DNA of 64,000 nucleotides, from NCBI RefSeq assembly GCF_049310025.1, contig NZ_JBJYKD010000010.1:1-64000 (forward strand), read 5' to 3'. A program made the translations under genes and the position numbers. Positions within the stretch are counted from its first letter, which is position 1, and each line of letters starts with the position of its first letter. This DNA is from JBJYKD01 sp049310025 (lineage in GTDB: Bacteria; Bacillota; Thermosediminibacteria; Thermosediminibacterales; Tepidanaerobacteraceae). This document shows, piece after piece, positions 50,731 to 59,290 of this stretch. The notes under the pieces were generated by a model. It searched no databases. It saw nothing but the letters and a program-made list of their open reading frames with translations, and was not told where the DNA came from.

Positions 50731-50916
50731 TCCGTCGGTCGCCCCGGATTCGTTAAAGATTCAATCCTTTTGGGCAACCGGTACCCCCTTTCTAATATTC
50801 GTCCTCAAATTTTATTGTCGGTAATTTTATCCGGTGAAGAATACAGTCCAGCTAAATGCTTAAACAATCTGCTTCAGCGGCTTAAATTTAATTTTTTTGA
50901 ACATATGTGTATAATT

Positions 50917-51393
50917 CTATGTATCTGCTATCCATCCCGTTCCTTTCTGGCCTATATGTTCAATCATTTCTCTTTCTTTTGCTTCAAACAGCAGGTCAAG
51001 TCTTATTATGATAATAAGTTTATCGTCCTTCCTGGCCAGTCCATCTACAAAAGCCGCGTTTATAGTGGCCACAGCAGGAACATGCTCAATAGAATTTTCT
51101 TCTACAGTGGTCACTTCTGCAACGGAATCAACCACCAACCCTGCTTCTTGGCCGGATATGTTTGTTATTATTATCCTGGTATCTTTTGTCTTATCCGCTT
51201 TTTCAAGCCCAAAGCGTTCTTTCAGATCAATGACCGGTATTATCTTCCCCCTTAAATTTACTATGCCCTCTACAAAATTTGGCGCGCTTGGTATTTTTGT
51301 AGCAGGCGTATCTCTGATTATTTCTCGTACGTCAAATATATTCAGGCCGTAAAGCTCACCCGCCAGTTCAAATACTACCAGCTGCCTGGCCAC
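50917..51393 (-). CDS. cheW: Chemotaxis coupling protein CheW
   Basis: The 158-residue protein has QLVVFELAGELYGLNIFDVREIIR, FVEGIVNLRGKIIPVIDLKERFGL and VVDSVAEVTTVEENSI, the full CheW beta-barrel. It links receptors to CheA. GTG at 51393 follows GGAGGG. No CheA is nearby, so it probably serves a dispersed chemotaxis system together with the adjacent receptor. Confidence 0.95.
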   Translation of the reverse strand: MARQLVVFELAGELYGLNIFDVREIIRDTPATKIPSAPNFVEGIVNLRGKIIPVIDLKERFGLEKADKTKDTRIIITNISGQEAGLVVDSVAEVTTVEENSIEHVPAVATINAAFVDGLARKDDKLIIIIRLDLLFEAKEREMIEHIGQKGTGWIADT

Positions 51394-51497
51394 ACAATTT
51401 CCCTCCTTTTCTTTAACAAAGTCAATCGAAGCAGCATCTGCATCCGCCCTGGTCTGTCAGCCAAACCCGCTCTGCACCTCCTTTTGTGAATATATTG

Positions 51498-51526
51498 CTA
51501 ACGGCCGCCATGAGGGCGGCCGTTAG
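51498..51526 (-). terminator. Expression-platform hairpin downstream of the riboswitch
   Basis: Perfect 12-bp stem CTAACGGCCGCC / GGCGGCCGTTAG with a five-base loop lies 25 bases 3' of the aptamer. No T tract follows, so it may act by Rho, translation or RNA stability instead of intrinsic termination. Confidence 0.5.
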
Positions 51527-51550
51527 GAATCATCAAAAATCATAAGTTTG

Positions 51551-51648
51551 CTTACTCCCACGGCAACCCGGCAGCCATATCCTTTAAACGGACTTAGGCC
51601 CGCGGCTTTGCGTCCTCGCCTTTCGACGAGTTTGCCCTTTTCGGTAAG
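51551..51648 (-). ncRNA. Class I cyclic di-GMP riboswitch
   Basis: Minus strand has the GEMM-I core: GGGCAAAC, P2 stem CTCGTC-GAAA-GGCGAG with its GNRA tetraloop, GGACGCAAAGCC, then GGCCTAAG, and GGCTGCCGGGTTGCCG at the 3' side; closing P1 pairs CTTAC with GTAAG. It lies 158 bases upstream of cheW-mcp, so chemosensory gene expression should respond to c-di-GMP. Confidence 0.92.
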
Positions 51649-52182
51649 GTCATTTCTTCCATCACCAATGTACTGGAAGACATTCATTCATTGATGGCGG
51701 ATTTGAGACCAATTTAGAAATTTCCTCTGCTTTGATTATCAGTAACGCCAGAAAATTGGCATTCGGAGATTAATAATTCGACACATTTCACAAAAATCCC
51801 TCTTTATTTTTAGAAAATTATTATTTTACTTTTTTTTTTTTTTTTTTTTTGAATATTTATATTTATATTTATATTATGTCTTTTCTTATTGGTGAACCTT
51901 CTGCGCACCCGAAGCCGCTCTGGAAAGATATGAAATAATATTGTCAAAATTTAATTTATTTTCAATAAAGCAAGCGGGGTCATTTCGTATTAAATGCTGT
52001 TCTTTAGTCAAAGTTTTGTTACAGCCTGTGTAAATTTTTTCAGGGGCAAAAAAAATTGACCCACCCCCGGCGAAATATTCCTCTGATATTACCGCAAGGT
52101 GGTCTTGTTTCGTCTTAAAATTTTTTCTACATTCGGCAGCCGTTTTTTGCAAATTGACCCAATAAAAAAATTTGCTTCCGCT

Positions 52183-52956
52183 TCACGCCATTTCCAGCAA
52201 AGCCTGAAGCTGCCTGGCATTTAAAACGGCCTGAGCGTTAAAATGATTGTTCATGGCGACAAAAACGACTTCAGTCTTTTTGGAAAGTTCTCTGATCTTG
52301 GGCACCCACTGGGAAAGTTCCTCTTCGGAATAAAGATAATCGTAGCGTTCATAGGGTTTCTGGTGGTTATACCACTTTTGGGCGTTTCTCCCATGGAACC
52401 TTACATACCCTATGGAAGCGGTGGCCACCGCCACCGGAGGCAGCAGGCCTTTAATCTGAGGTTCGTCCACGCAAACAAAGGCCATGTCGTATTCCCTGAG
52501 CAGTTTCATGATTTCAAGCCTCAACCAGTCATCGGTCCTGAACTCCACAGCCACCGGCAAATCTCGCAGCCTTTCCCTCAGTTTTTTCAAATAATCCCGG
52601 TTTTTCTCGTTGTTGTGAAAGCTGTACGGAAACTGCGCGAGGACGCAAGCCAGGCGGTTTGACTCGACCAGCGGTGCAAGAGCATCCCTGAACTTCCCGA
52701 CGGTTGTATCGCTCAAATCGCCATGATGGGTCATTCCTCCGAAGGCCTTTACCACAAACAGAAAGCCTTCCGGGGTTTTCCTTGCCATGTGGTAAAACAT
52801 GTAGGCGCTGGGCATACTGTAATAACTGGAATTGACCTCTGTAAAGGGAAAAACCTTGCTGTAAAAGGAAAGCATATCTTTGTCCTTGATGTTCTCCGGG
52901 TAAAACTTACCCTTCCAGTCCTTATAGGCATAGCCGGCAGTGGCAATCAATATCAA
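52183..52956 (-). CDS. DUF72 (YecE-like) protein
   Basis: The 257-residue protein starts at TTG behind GGGGGG. ATAGYAYKDWKGKFYPENIKDKDML, FTEVNSSYYSMPSAYMFYHM and VAVEFRTDDWL match the DUF72 TIM-barrel family. Its biochemical role is uncertain. The structured RNA and terminator upstream (53005-53277) are transcribed toward it. Confidence 0.9.
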   Translation of the reverse strand: MILIATAGYAYKDWKGKFYPENIKDKDMLSFYSKVFPFTEVNSSYYSMPSAYMFYHMARKTPEGFLFVVKAFGGMTHHGDLSDTTVGKFRDALAPLVESNRLACVLAQFPYSFHNNEKNRDYLKKLRERLRDLPVAVEFRTDDWLRLEIMKLLREYDMAFVCVDEPQIKGLLPPVAVATASIGYVRFHGRNAQKWYNHQKPYERYDYLYSEEELSQWVPKIRELSKKTEVVFVAMNNHFNAQAVLNARQLQALLEMA

Positions 52957-53004
52957 GTTTTTTGCCCCCCTTTATATGAAAAAAATTCAATTACGATTTC
53001 AGCA

Positions 53005-53035
53005 TAAAAAAGCCGACTCCGGTGGCGGGGCCGGC
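53005..53035 (-). terminator. Terminator of the structured RNA
   Basis: GCCGGC / GTCGGC closing a GC-rich hairpin followed by TTTTTTATG on the minus strand, about 50 bases before the DUF72 start. Confidence 0.7.
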
Positions 53036-53277
53036 CTGGCACCTCACCTTCCAGCCGGATGTTCTAAGGCCGCGCCTCATAGCTCCGCAGGGCTTGAGCC
53101 GGCAGTTCCACCTCCTGGCTCAATGCCGGCCGGAGTATTTCTGCTTGCCTCCCCTGACGGGTAGCCGCAGAAGGCGGGTATTGTGGCGAGCCAAGAAGCT
53201 CTTTGAATTCGGTCCATGGTATCCTCGGCCGCCACGAACCAGCATCGATGCGTTTTCACGCTGAAATCAATTATATT
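53005..53277 (-). ncRNA. Structured RNA candidate with terminator, unclassified
   Basis: On the minus strand, successive hairpins can be drawn: GTGGCG-GCCGAG with CTTGGC-CGCCAC; CTTCTGC with GCAGAA enclosing ACCC/GGGG; GCCGGCA with TGCCGGC (or TTGAGCC with GGCTCAA as an alternative); CGGCCT with AGGCCG; then a terminator. GC content is far above its surroundings. I compared it by eye with T-box, cobalamin, lysine, SAM, FMN, c-di-AMP, 6S, SRP and RNase P signatures and could not place it. It is either a leader of the DUF72 gene or a free small RNA. Confidence 0.5.
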
Positions 53278-53330
53278 ATACCGATACGATGGCCACTTTT
53301 ACAGTTTTTTGTGCTGTGCAATTTTAGGAC

Positions 53331-53357
53331 AAAAAAAGCGGGCTAACCCGCTTTTTT
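53331..53357. terminator. Bidirectional terminator
   Basis: GCGGG CTAA CCCGC flanked by seven A on the left and six T on the right; it ends the minus-strand stress-protein transcript and could also work on the plus strand. Confidence 0.8.
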
Positions 53358-53432
53358 AAATGCCATTACATTAAAATTTGCACCGAGAAATTTCAGGCAA
53401 TTGAAATGCAGACCGTTTAAAGCAAAGCGCTT

Positions 53433-53927
53433 CTAATGGGTTTCCACATCTCTGGCGCCGTTTTTTCTCATTATGTCTGCGGCGGTATTTACCTTTTGAT
53501 CATGGGCTCTTACGGCCGCCAGCATTTTTCCCTTCTTAACTTCTCCCTCATAGTACCTGCCCCGCTCTTCGGGAATTCCCCAGTCAATAAGGCCTCCCGC
53601 TATTCCGCCGGTGGCCGCTCCGGAAAGCAACCCCGCTATGGGGCCGGCCGCAATAATGGGCCCAAGCCCTGGTACCGCCAGTGCTCCAGCCCCCAGCGCC
53701 AGGCCAGCCAGGCCTCCCAGAACCCCGCCGGTGGTGGTGCCGTCGGCCACGGTCCCCATCCCAAGAACATCGCCGCCTTCATCGCCATTGCCGTTATTAC
53801 CGTCTCCCCGGCCTCCTTTTGCCACGATGGATATTTCATTGATGTCAAAGCCCGAATTGCGCATCTCCGATACGGCTTTCTCGGCCTGTTCCCTGCTGTC
53901 GAACACTCCGATTACTGTTTTGGCCAT
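53433..53927 (-). CDS. General stress protein 17M-like glycine-zipper protein
   Basis: The 164-residue protein starts MAKTVIGVFDSREQAEKAVSEMRNSGF, the YflT/GSP17M domain, then has an acidic Gly/Asn/Asp spacer and a long glycine-zipper hydrophobic stretch (about 60-125, GGVLGGLAGLALGAGALAVPG and LLSGAATGGIAGGLID), and ends with a conserved RAHDQKVNTAADIMRKNGARDVE. Probably membrane-associated and stress-induced. Confidence 0.82.
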   Translation of the reverse strand: MAKTVIGVFDSREQAEKAVSEMRNSGFDINEISIVAKGGRGDGNNGNGDEGGDVLGMGTVADGTTTGGVLGGLAGLALGAGALAVPGLGPIIAAGPIAGLLSGAATGGIAGGLIDWGIPEERGRYYEGEVKKGKMLAAVRAHDQKVNTAADIMRKNGARDVETH

Positions 53928-54060
53928 TTTTGTTATTCCTCCTCCAGATAAATTTTATCAATGTTATTTTATCCTCTTTTCCGCAGGCTATTCCGCGTAT
54001 TGAAGGTTTAAAAAAAGGAGATATTAAAAAAAGAAATACTGAAGTGGAGGAGGAAAAAAA

Positions 54061-54651
54061 GTGGCCGACAAGAACGATATAACCCAGAAGAGCAAAGCCG
54101 ACAAAACAATGAGCGAAATTAGCGAAAGGCTTGGAACCGAAACGGTAAACCAGATCCAGGAAATTGTGAATCAGCAGCGGGGGCAAAACAACATTCAATA
54201 CCAGAATGCTCAGCACCAGCAATTTGCAAAAGAAGTGGAAAGCCTGGTTAACTCCGCCCGTGAACAGCAGATGGCCTCGGAGCAGCAGATCCAGAGCACT
54301 CTCAACCAGGCTTCCACCAGCCTGATGGACGCCCGGCGCCTGGAAAATCTGTACAGCAGCGCTCAACAGCTGCAGCAGGCGGCCCAGCTCGGAATTTCCA
54401 ACCTGCAGATGAATGCGAAACAGTACAGGCAAACCATAGAGCAGATGGAAAAACAGTGTCACGAGCAGCAGGTGGCCATGGACATGCAGGTGGTGCAATC
54501 CATGCAGCAGGCCATTTCCGCCATGGCCCAGGCTCAAAGCGCTCTCCTGCAGAGCCAGGCCATCAACAAGATGTTCGATTCCATAACAAAGTGCCAGGAC
54601 AGCCTTATACAGATAGAGCAGATGAGCAAAACCCCAACAACCACCATGTGA
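54061..54651 (+). CDS. Glutamine-rich coiled-coil protein, unknown
   Basis: GTG at 54061 follows GGAGGAGG. The 196-residue protein is almost entirely helical and Gln/Ser/Ala rich (NAQHQQFAKEVESLVNSAREQQ, SSAQQLQQAAQLGISNLQM) with two cysteines (C154-type in KQCHEQQ and KCQDS). No signal peptide. Divergent from the stress-protein gene and convergent with the FG-GAP/SPOCS gene, so it may be sporulation- or stress-linked. Family unknown. Confidence 0.65.
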   Translation: MADKNDITQKSKADKTMSEISERLGTETVNQIQEIVNQQRGQNNIQYQNAQHQQFAKEVESLVNSAREQQMASEQQIQSTLNQASTSLMDARRLENLYSSAQQLQQAAQLGISNLQMNAKQYRQTIEQMEKQCHEQQVAMDMQVVQSMQQAISAMAQAQSALLQSQAINKMFDSITKCQDSLIQIEQMSKTPTTTM

Positions 54652-54660
54652 AAAGTAAAG

Positions 54661-54688
54661 GGTATGGCCGCTTTCAAGCGGCCATACC
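54661..54688. terminator. Hairpin between convergent genes
   Basis: Stem GGTATGGCCGCTT / AAGCGGCCATACC, 13 bp with a two-base loop, lies between convergent genes and could end both transcripts; T tracts are weak on both sides. Confidence 0.55.
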
Positions 54689-54706
54689 GCGGGCTTGCCG
54701 GAACAT

Positions 54707-56134
54707 TCAATCGTCCCAGTGGGGTTTTATCAGCTTAACTATCATCTCAAACAATACGGTGATTTTTATCCTTCTGGGGCTTATCACATCCACGTTTATA
54801 TGCTCCACTTTGAAAAACACCAGCGCCTCCAGGCCCGGGTCTGCACCATACAGATGGACAAACTCCAGAAACGGGAACCCGGCCTCAAAAAAGTGGACAG
54901 GTTGCGAAGGCAGGGCGGCCACATACAAAATTTTTGCCGTCACTTCTCCGCCGACAATCACCTTATCCCACAGAACTTTGACCTCATCTATGGAAAACCT
55001 GGCTGAAGCTTCAATTCCCCTGGCCGCATCGGGCTTTCCGGGAGGAATCTCCACCGTATCCTGGATGATGGCCTGAATTTTGCCAACCCACAGTTTGCCC
55101 CGCTGCAAGTCCCTCCTGGCTTCCATAACGTAAATATAGCCGTAAACCGTACCTATGACGATTTCTCCAAGACCTCTCTGGTTCAACTCCCCGGCGGCGA
55201 CGCATATAACACCGTTGGGGATGGTATGATTCCATTCCAGGGCCAGGGTCTTACCGCGCCTGCCAAAAATTTGGACAGAACTTATGCCTACTATCACCAG
55301 CTCGTTTTGCCCGTCACCGTCTATATCAAACACCGCAGTATCCCGCGGGTCCTGACCTAAATCGTGGCTTTCCCACATGACATCGTATGCGCCTCCCCTG
55401 TGGCAGAGGACCTGCACCCTGCGGTCTTTGCAGTCAAAGATCACTTCGGTCCTGCCGTCCCCATCAAGGTCCGCCGCCGTTAGAAAGGCCCTGCCGCCCC
55501 CTGTGACGCCACCACCCCATTTTTCCATCCTTTTGCCGCCCATAAAACTCATTATGTGAATCGCACCGCCTCCGTATCCGGCTTCCCTCACCACCACTTC
55601 CAGATGACCATCCCCGTCGGTATCGCCTGTGGCTACACAGAATACCGGATTTCTGAACAATTCCGATTTTACAAAAACCAATTTTCCATCAAAGCGTAAG
55701 ATGTAAATTCTTGCCCTGCCTTTTACCGCCGCAACTATTTCCGGTCTTCCGTCGCCGTCAATATCCCCAACCGCCAGGGAAATAACTCCGCCTTCCACCG
55801 ATGTGGATTCGGCTATCCTGATGAGTTCCTTCCCCCTCATCTTGTATATGAATATGCCCCTGTCGCTGCCTATTATTATCTCGTCTTTACCGTCCCGATC
55901 TATATCGCAAACCTTTATACAGCGCGTGTCTTCACTCCCCAGTGAAACCCGGGCCATTTCATGGTAGGCTTTCCCAGAAAATCTAAAAACATAAAGATTA
56001 GAATTACCCGAAACGGCGGAGGACGTGCCTGCCACAATATTTACTGAGCCGTCGCCGTTTACGTCCCCGAGAGCAACCCTTGTTTCCTGGCCGAGGTCTT
56101 TACTTGCCCATTGCAGTTGATAAGTCTGCCTCAT
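54707..56134 (-). CDS. FG-GAP/VCBS beta-propeller fused to a SPOCS (DUF3794) domain
   Basis: The 475-residue protein has at least seven D-x-D/N-x-D-G calcium-binding repeats in its first 350 residues (GDVNGDGSVNI, CDIDRDGKDEI, GDIDGDGRPEI, GDTDGDGHLEV, ADLDGDGRTEV, FDIDGDGQNEL), a VCBS/FG-GAP propeller. Residues about 370-470 (VKVLWDKVIVGGEVTAKILYVAALPSQPVHFFE, VDVISPRRIKITVLFE) are a SPOCS domain as in SipL and related spore coat/peptidoglycan proteins. No signal peptide is present. The combination is unusual and suggests a spore-envelope protein. Confidence 0.82.
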   Translation of the reverse strand: MRQTYQLQWASKDLGQETRVALGDVNGDGSVNIVAGTSSAVSGNSNLYVFRFSGKAYHEMARVSLGSEDTRCIKVCDIDRDGKDEIIIGSDRGIFIYKMRGKELIRIAESTSVEGGVISLAVGDIDGDGRPEIVAAVKGRARIYILRFDGKLVFVKSELFRNPVFCVATGDTDGDGHLEVVVREAGYGGGAIHIMSFMGGKRMEKWGGGVTGGGRAFLTAADLDGDGRTEVIFDCKDRRVQVLCHRGGAYDVMWESHDLGQDPRDTAVFDIDGDGQNELVIVGISSVQIFGRRGKTLALEWNHTIPNGVICVAAGELNQRGLGEIVIGTVYGYIYVMEARRDLQRGKLWVGKIQAIIQDTVEIPPGKPDAARGIEASARFSIDEVKVLWDKVIVGGEVTAKILYVAALPSQPVHFFEAGFPFLEFVHLYGADPGLEALVFFKVEHINVDVISPRRIKITVLFEMIVKLIKPHWDD

Positions 56135-56298
56135 TTGCCCCCCTCCTCGAAAATCCTCTTCTTTGTCTTTATATATATTATTCAGGAGCAGAGGCGAAGG
56201 ACAGTATCAACAGCTTAATTTTAGTGCAGAAGCGCATAGCCGGCGGTTCGTGACGGCCAAAGGCGCAGTAGAAAAAGCGACTTCGCTAAAAATAAACT

Positions 56299-57501
56299 TT
56301 ATACAGCCTCCCTTTTCCCTTCGATAAAGAAAACGTTATATGCCGCTCTTACCGCCTCGTAAGAAAACTCTCGCGGTACAGCCACAAAAAATTGATTTTG
56401 CAGATTCCCGGAAGCCTCCGCGGGAATTTTTATAGAAGAGAGCATAGATTTAATTCGCCGGGCTATGGCACCGGCGTTAACAACGGTACCGTTTTCATTA
56501 AAAACTACGGTTAACCTGGACAGATTTTCTTTGAGTTCGATGTCCGCTTTTAGCATACCGGCAAGATCTACGGCCAACGTTTTTTTGTCTTCAAGCATTA
56601 ACAGCCCCGCCGCCCTGTCATCGCCTTGAAGAGCGACGGGCTGACCCAGGCCTTCAATCCTTTTGGTCTCTTCCGCGGAAAATCCCTCATCCCTGCGGAA
56701 AAGCGCCAGCGCCAGGCCTTCCTGCAGGGCTATACCCGATACAGGCAAACTGCTTTCGCCGTCACACAACAGGGTCCCTTCCCCGCTTTCGAAAGTGGAT
56801 TTTATCCTGACGGGTATGTTAAAATCCATTGCGGCTTTAACCGCCCTGGGATGGATTACCTTCGCCCCGTTTTCCGAAAGGGCCAGCATTTCTTTAAAGG
56901 AAATTTGCGAGATGTAAGGAGCTTCCGGCACAATGCACGGGTCGGCAACCGCCACTCCAGGCACGTCGGTGTATATTTCCACCAGGTCGGCTTTTAAATA
57001 CCCTCCCAGCACTACAGCCGTGGTATCGCTTCCGCCGCGGCCCAGAGTGGTTATCTCCCCCTTTTCAGTCTGACCCTGGAAACCAGCCACAACCACCACT
57101 TTGCCTTCCTTAAGTTTCCCCATTATGGGTGCCGGGTCCACCCTTATGACATCGGCATTGCCGAAATCGCCGCTGGTAAAAATCCCCGCCTGGAAACCCG
57201 TCATGGCCTCGGCCGGAATCCCTTTTGATTCTATGTAAGAGGCCATGACCGCGGCGGATATGATTTCTCCGCATGCCATAATAAGGTCTTTTTTACGCGG
57301 GCAAACACTTCCTCCATGAAGTTTTAAAAGCTCTATCAATGTGTCTGTGGCATAGGGATCCCCCTTTCGGCCCATGGCCGAGACCACAACCACCACATCA
57401 TTGCCCGCTCTTTTTGCCGAAAGGATGTAATTCAGGGCCGCTTTCCTGCCGGCGGCGGTTTTTAACGATGTTCCCCCGAATTTTTGAACTATGAGCCCCA
57501 T
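56299..57501 (-). CDS. Aspartate kinase
   Basis: The 400-residue enzyme has IVQKFGGTSL (ATP/aspartate site), ITTLGRGGSDTTAVVLGGYLKAD, and two C-terminal ACT domains (about 265-395) that mediate feedback. ATG at 57501 follows GGGGAGGG. It makes aspartyl phosphate for lysine, threonine and diaminopimelate. It resembles DapG-type enzymes in size. No asd or dap gene is adjacent and no lysine riboswitch is visible upstream. Confidence 0.93.
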   Translation of the reverse strand: MGLIVQKFGGTSLKTAAGRKAALNYILSAKRAGNDVVVVVSAMGRKGDPYATDTLIELLKLHGGSVCPRKKDLIMACGEIISAAVMASYIESKGIPAEAMTGFQAGIFTSGDFGNADVIRVDPAPIMGKLKEGKVVVVAGFQGQTEKGEITTLGRGGSDTTAVVLGGYLKADLVEIYTDVPGVAVADPCIVPEAPYISQISFKEMLALSENGAKVIHPRAVKAAMDFNIPVRIKSTFESGEGTLLCDGESSLPVSGIALQEGLALALFRRDEGFSAEETKRIEGLGQPVALQGDDRAAGLLMLEDKKTLAVDLAGMLKADIELKENLSRLTVVFNENGTVVNAGAIARRIKSMLSSIKIPAEASGNLQNQFFVAVPREFSYEAVRAAYNVFFIEGKREAV

Positions 57502-57923
57502 AGCTTTCCCTCCCCTGAAGACATTTAGCGTTAACAAGAATACATCGCCCGGTCTATGTCCTTGTACCGTGAACATATGTAGTCATTTAGAGAACATTTA
57601 GCATATTATATTCGGCGTAAATTTAAAAAATCCTTCTTTTGCAAAAATTTTACTCTTCCGAATATTTCTTTTGCCTTGTCCGGTGTCTTTCGGTGCCAGC
57701 AGTCTTTCGAGGAAGAAAGGCAAGGGAGCAACGATTTCTGGCATGACTTCCGGCTCCCGGTATGCCACCGGCAGCCGGAATTTAAAGTTTTCACTGCCGG
57801 AGCGCATAAAAAAAGGCACAGCAAATGCTGTACCTTTAAAAGTCTATTACCATGCATAGAGAGCCAAAGCACACACTTTAAAGCCTCCATAAGAATGTTT
57901 TTTTCAGCACGGCGCAGGAACCG
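57502..57923. other. Intergenic region between lysC-type gene and aroA
   Basis: About 420 bases containing the aroA operon terminator (57808-57838) and, on the minus strand, a TATAAT at 57605-57610 that could be the aspartokinase promoter. Short frames here have no ribosome sites. Confidence 0.6.
57808..57838 (-). terminator. Terminator of the pheA-aroF-tyrA-aroA operon
   Basis: Minus-strand GGTACAGCA / TGCTGTGCC (one mismatch) followed by TTTTTTTATG, 86 bases after the aroA stop. Confidence 0.8.
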
Positions 57924-59288
57924 TCACCGTGACAGATTCTCGAGGGTGTCAAAGAAACCGGGATAAGATATGTTCACACAGCCGGCGTCTTCGATGCAGG
58001 TTTCTCCTTCGGCCCCGGCCCCGGCCACAGCCAGCGCCATGGCCACCCGGTGGTCGCCGAAGCTCCTGACGCGGTTACCTCTCAGCCTGCAGGGGCCAAA
58101 TATTTCCATGCCGTCCCGGGTTTCTTTTATGCGGGCGCCGAGTCTCGAGAGGCCCTCCACCATGGCCGCTATCCTGTTGCTCTCTTTTACTCTCAACTCT
58201 TGCGCGTCCTTTATAACCGTTACGCCTTCGGCAAAGGCCGCTGCCACGGCCAGGACCGGGATTTCGTCGATAAGCCTGGGAATGATTTCGCCCTCCACGG
58301 TTATGCCGGAGAGCCCGCCGCTTTTCACATGTATGTCAGCCACCGGTTCCCCGTTTCTTTCGAACATGCCCGTGACCTGAATATCGGCTCCCATCCGCCG
58401 CAGAGCTTCGATTATGCCGCTGCGGGTGGGATTTATCCCCACGTTTTTAATGAGCACATCCGACCCCGGCAGAATACAGGCCCCTGCTATGAAAAAGGCC
58501 GCCGAGGAGATGTCGCCGGGTACGGATATTTGCCGGGGTGTGAGCTTTTCCACCGGGTTAAGCCTAATGACATTGTCATGCCAGACAATATCCGCACCGA
58601 AGGCTTTCAACATGATTTCCGTGTGGTCCCGGGATTTTTGCGGCTCTTCTATGACCGTCTCCCCACTGGCATAAAGGCCCGCCAGTAGAATGGCGGATTT
58701 TACCTGGGCGCTGGCCACCGGGAGTTTATAGCGGATGGCTTTAAGTTGGGCGCCATGTATTTTTAGAGGAGCTCTGTTTCCCCCATCGGCTCCCTGAATT
58801 TTTGCCCCCATAAGCCTCAGAGGCTCCGTCACCCGGCCCATTGGCCTTTTTTGTATTGACTCGTCGCCGGTGATTTCCGCTTCAAAATTCTGCCCCGCCA
58901 GGATCCCCGATAAAAGTCTTATGGTGGTCCCCGAATTACCCACGTAAAGGGGAGCGTCGGGTTTTTTCAGGCCGCGAAGGCCCCTGCCAAAAACCGTCAC
59001 TTTTATACCAGAGGTGTTTGACAGAGATTTGCCGTATTTCGCCGTTTTGCAGGGGCGGGACATATTCCCTGCAGGGGGGGATGGGTTGCGGGATATATGT
59101 ATCTCGATCCCCATTTTCTTAAAGCAGTTTATGGTGGAAAGGCAGTCTTCCGCCATAAGGAAACCGTCTATTTGTGTAACACCTTCGGCAATAGCACCGA
59201 GCATTATAGAGCGGTGGGAAATGGACTTATCCCCGGGTACAAAAATCTCTCCCCTCAGGCTCACAGGACCCCTGATTATTCTATTCAA
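57924..59288 (-). CDS. aroA: 5-enolpyruvylshikimate-3-phosphate synthase
   Basis: The 454-residue enzyme has VPGDKSISHRSIMLGAIAEG, YVGNSGTTIRLLSGIL, KRPMGRVTEPLRLMGA, SAQVKSAILLAGLYASG and the KESNRIAAMVEGLSRLGA plus RSFGDHRVAMALAVAG C-terminal signatures. TTG at 59288 follows GGAGGTG, two bases after the tyrA stop. An insertion of about 28 residues (around 62-90, RNPSPPAGNMSRPCKTAKYG) is not seen in usual AroA sequences. Confidence 0.95.
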   Translation of the reverse strand: MNRIIRGPVSLRGEIFVPGDKSISHRSIMLGAIAEGVTQIDGFLMAEDCLSTINCFKKMGIEIHISRNPSPPAGNMSRPCKTAKYGKSLSNTSGIKVTVFGRGLRGLKKPDAPLYVGNSGTTIRLLSGILAGQNFEAEITGDESIQKRPMGRVTEPLRLMGAKIQGADGGNRAPLKIHGAQLKAIRYKLPVASAQVKSAILLAGLYASGETVIEEPQKSRDHTEIMLKAFGADIVWHDNVIRLNPVEKLTPRQISVPGDISSAAFFIAGACILPGSDVLIKNVGINPTRSGIIEALRRMGADIQVTGMFERNGEPVADIHVKSGGLSGITVEGEIIPRLIDEIPVLAVAAAFAEGVTVIKDAQELRVKESNRIAAMVEGLSRLGARIKETRDGMEIFGPCRLRGNRVRSFGDHRVAMALAVAGAGAEGETCIEDAGCVNISYPGFFDTLENLSR

Positions 59289-59290
59289 AA

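Larger units (their letters stand above)
51394..52182. other. Regulatory and non-coding region upstream of cheW
   Basis: It contains a perfect 12-bp hairpin (51498-51526), the c-di-GMP-I aptamer (51551-51648), a short plus-strand relic reading FETNLEISSALIISNARKLA (about 51700-51770) with no start, a run of 21 T (51830-51850) and three TATTTA repeats after it. An 88-codon minus-strand frame (51886-52152) lacks a convincing ribosome site. Confidence 0.65.
52957..53432. other. Region holding a structured RNA and a bidirectional terminator
   Basis: Apart from the structured element (53005-53277) and the terminator (53331-53357) I see no gene. Open frames over the RNA carry no ribosome sites and are rejected. 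Confidence 0.6.

Noticed and set aside
51700..51720. Possible sigma-28 promoter for cheW-mcp (TAAA then GCCATCAA on the minus strand)
   Set aside because: Spacing is 14 rather than 15 and the -10 deviates; too weak to list as a feature.
51886..52152. 88-codon minus-strand frame downstream of the DUF72 gene
   Set aside because: No convincing ribosome site, low-complexity composition and no recognisable motif; treated as non-coding.
53022..53264. Frames on both strands over the structured RNA
   Set aside because: Arginine/proline/glycine-rich translations typical of GC-rich structured RNA; no start signals.
57502..57800. Lysine riboswitch upstream of aspartokinase
   Set aside because: None of the lysine aptamer core motifs could be found on the minus strand.
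57598..57890. Two minus-strand frames between aroA and the aspartokinase gene
   Set aside because: They begin inside the T tract of the aroA terminator and lack ribosome sites.
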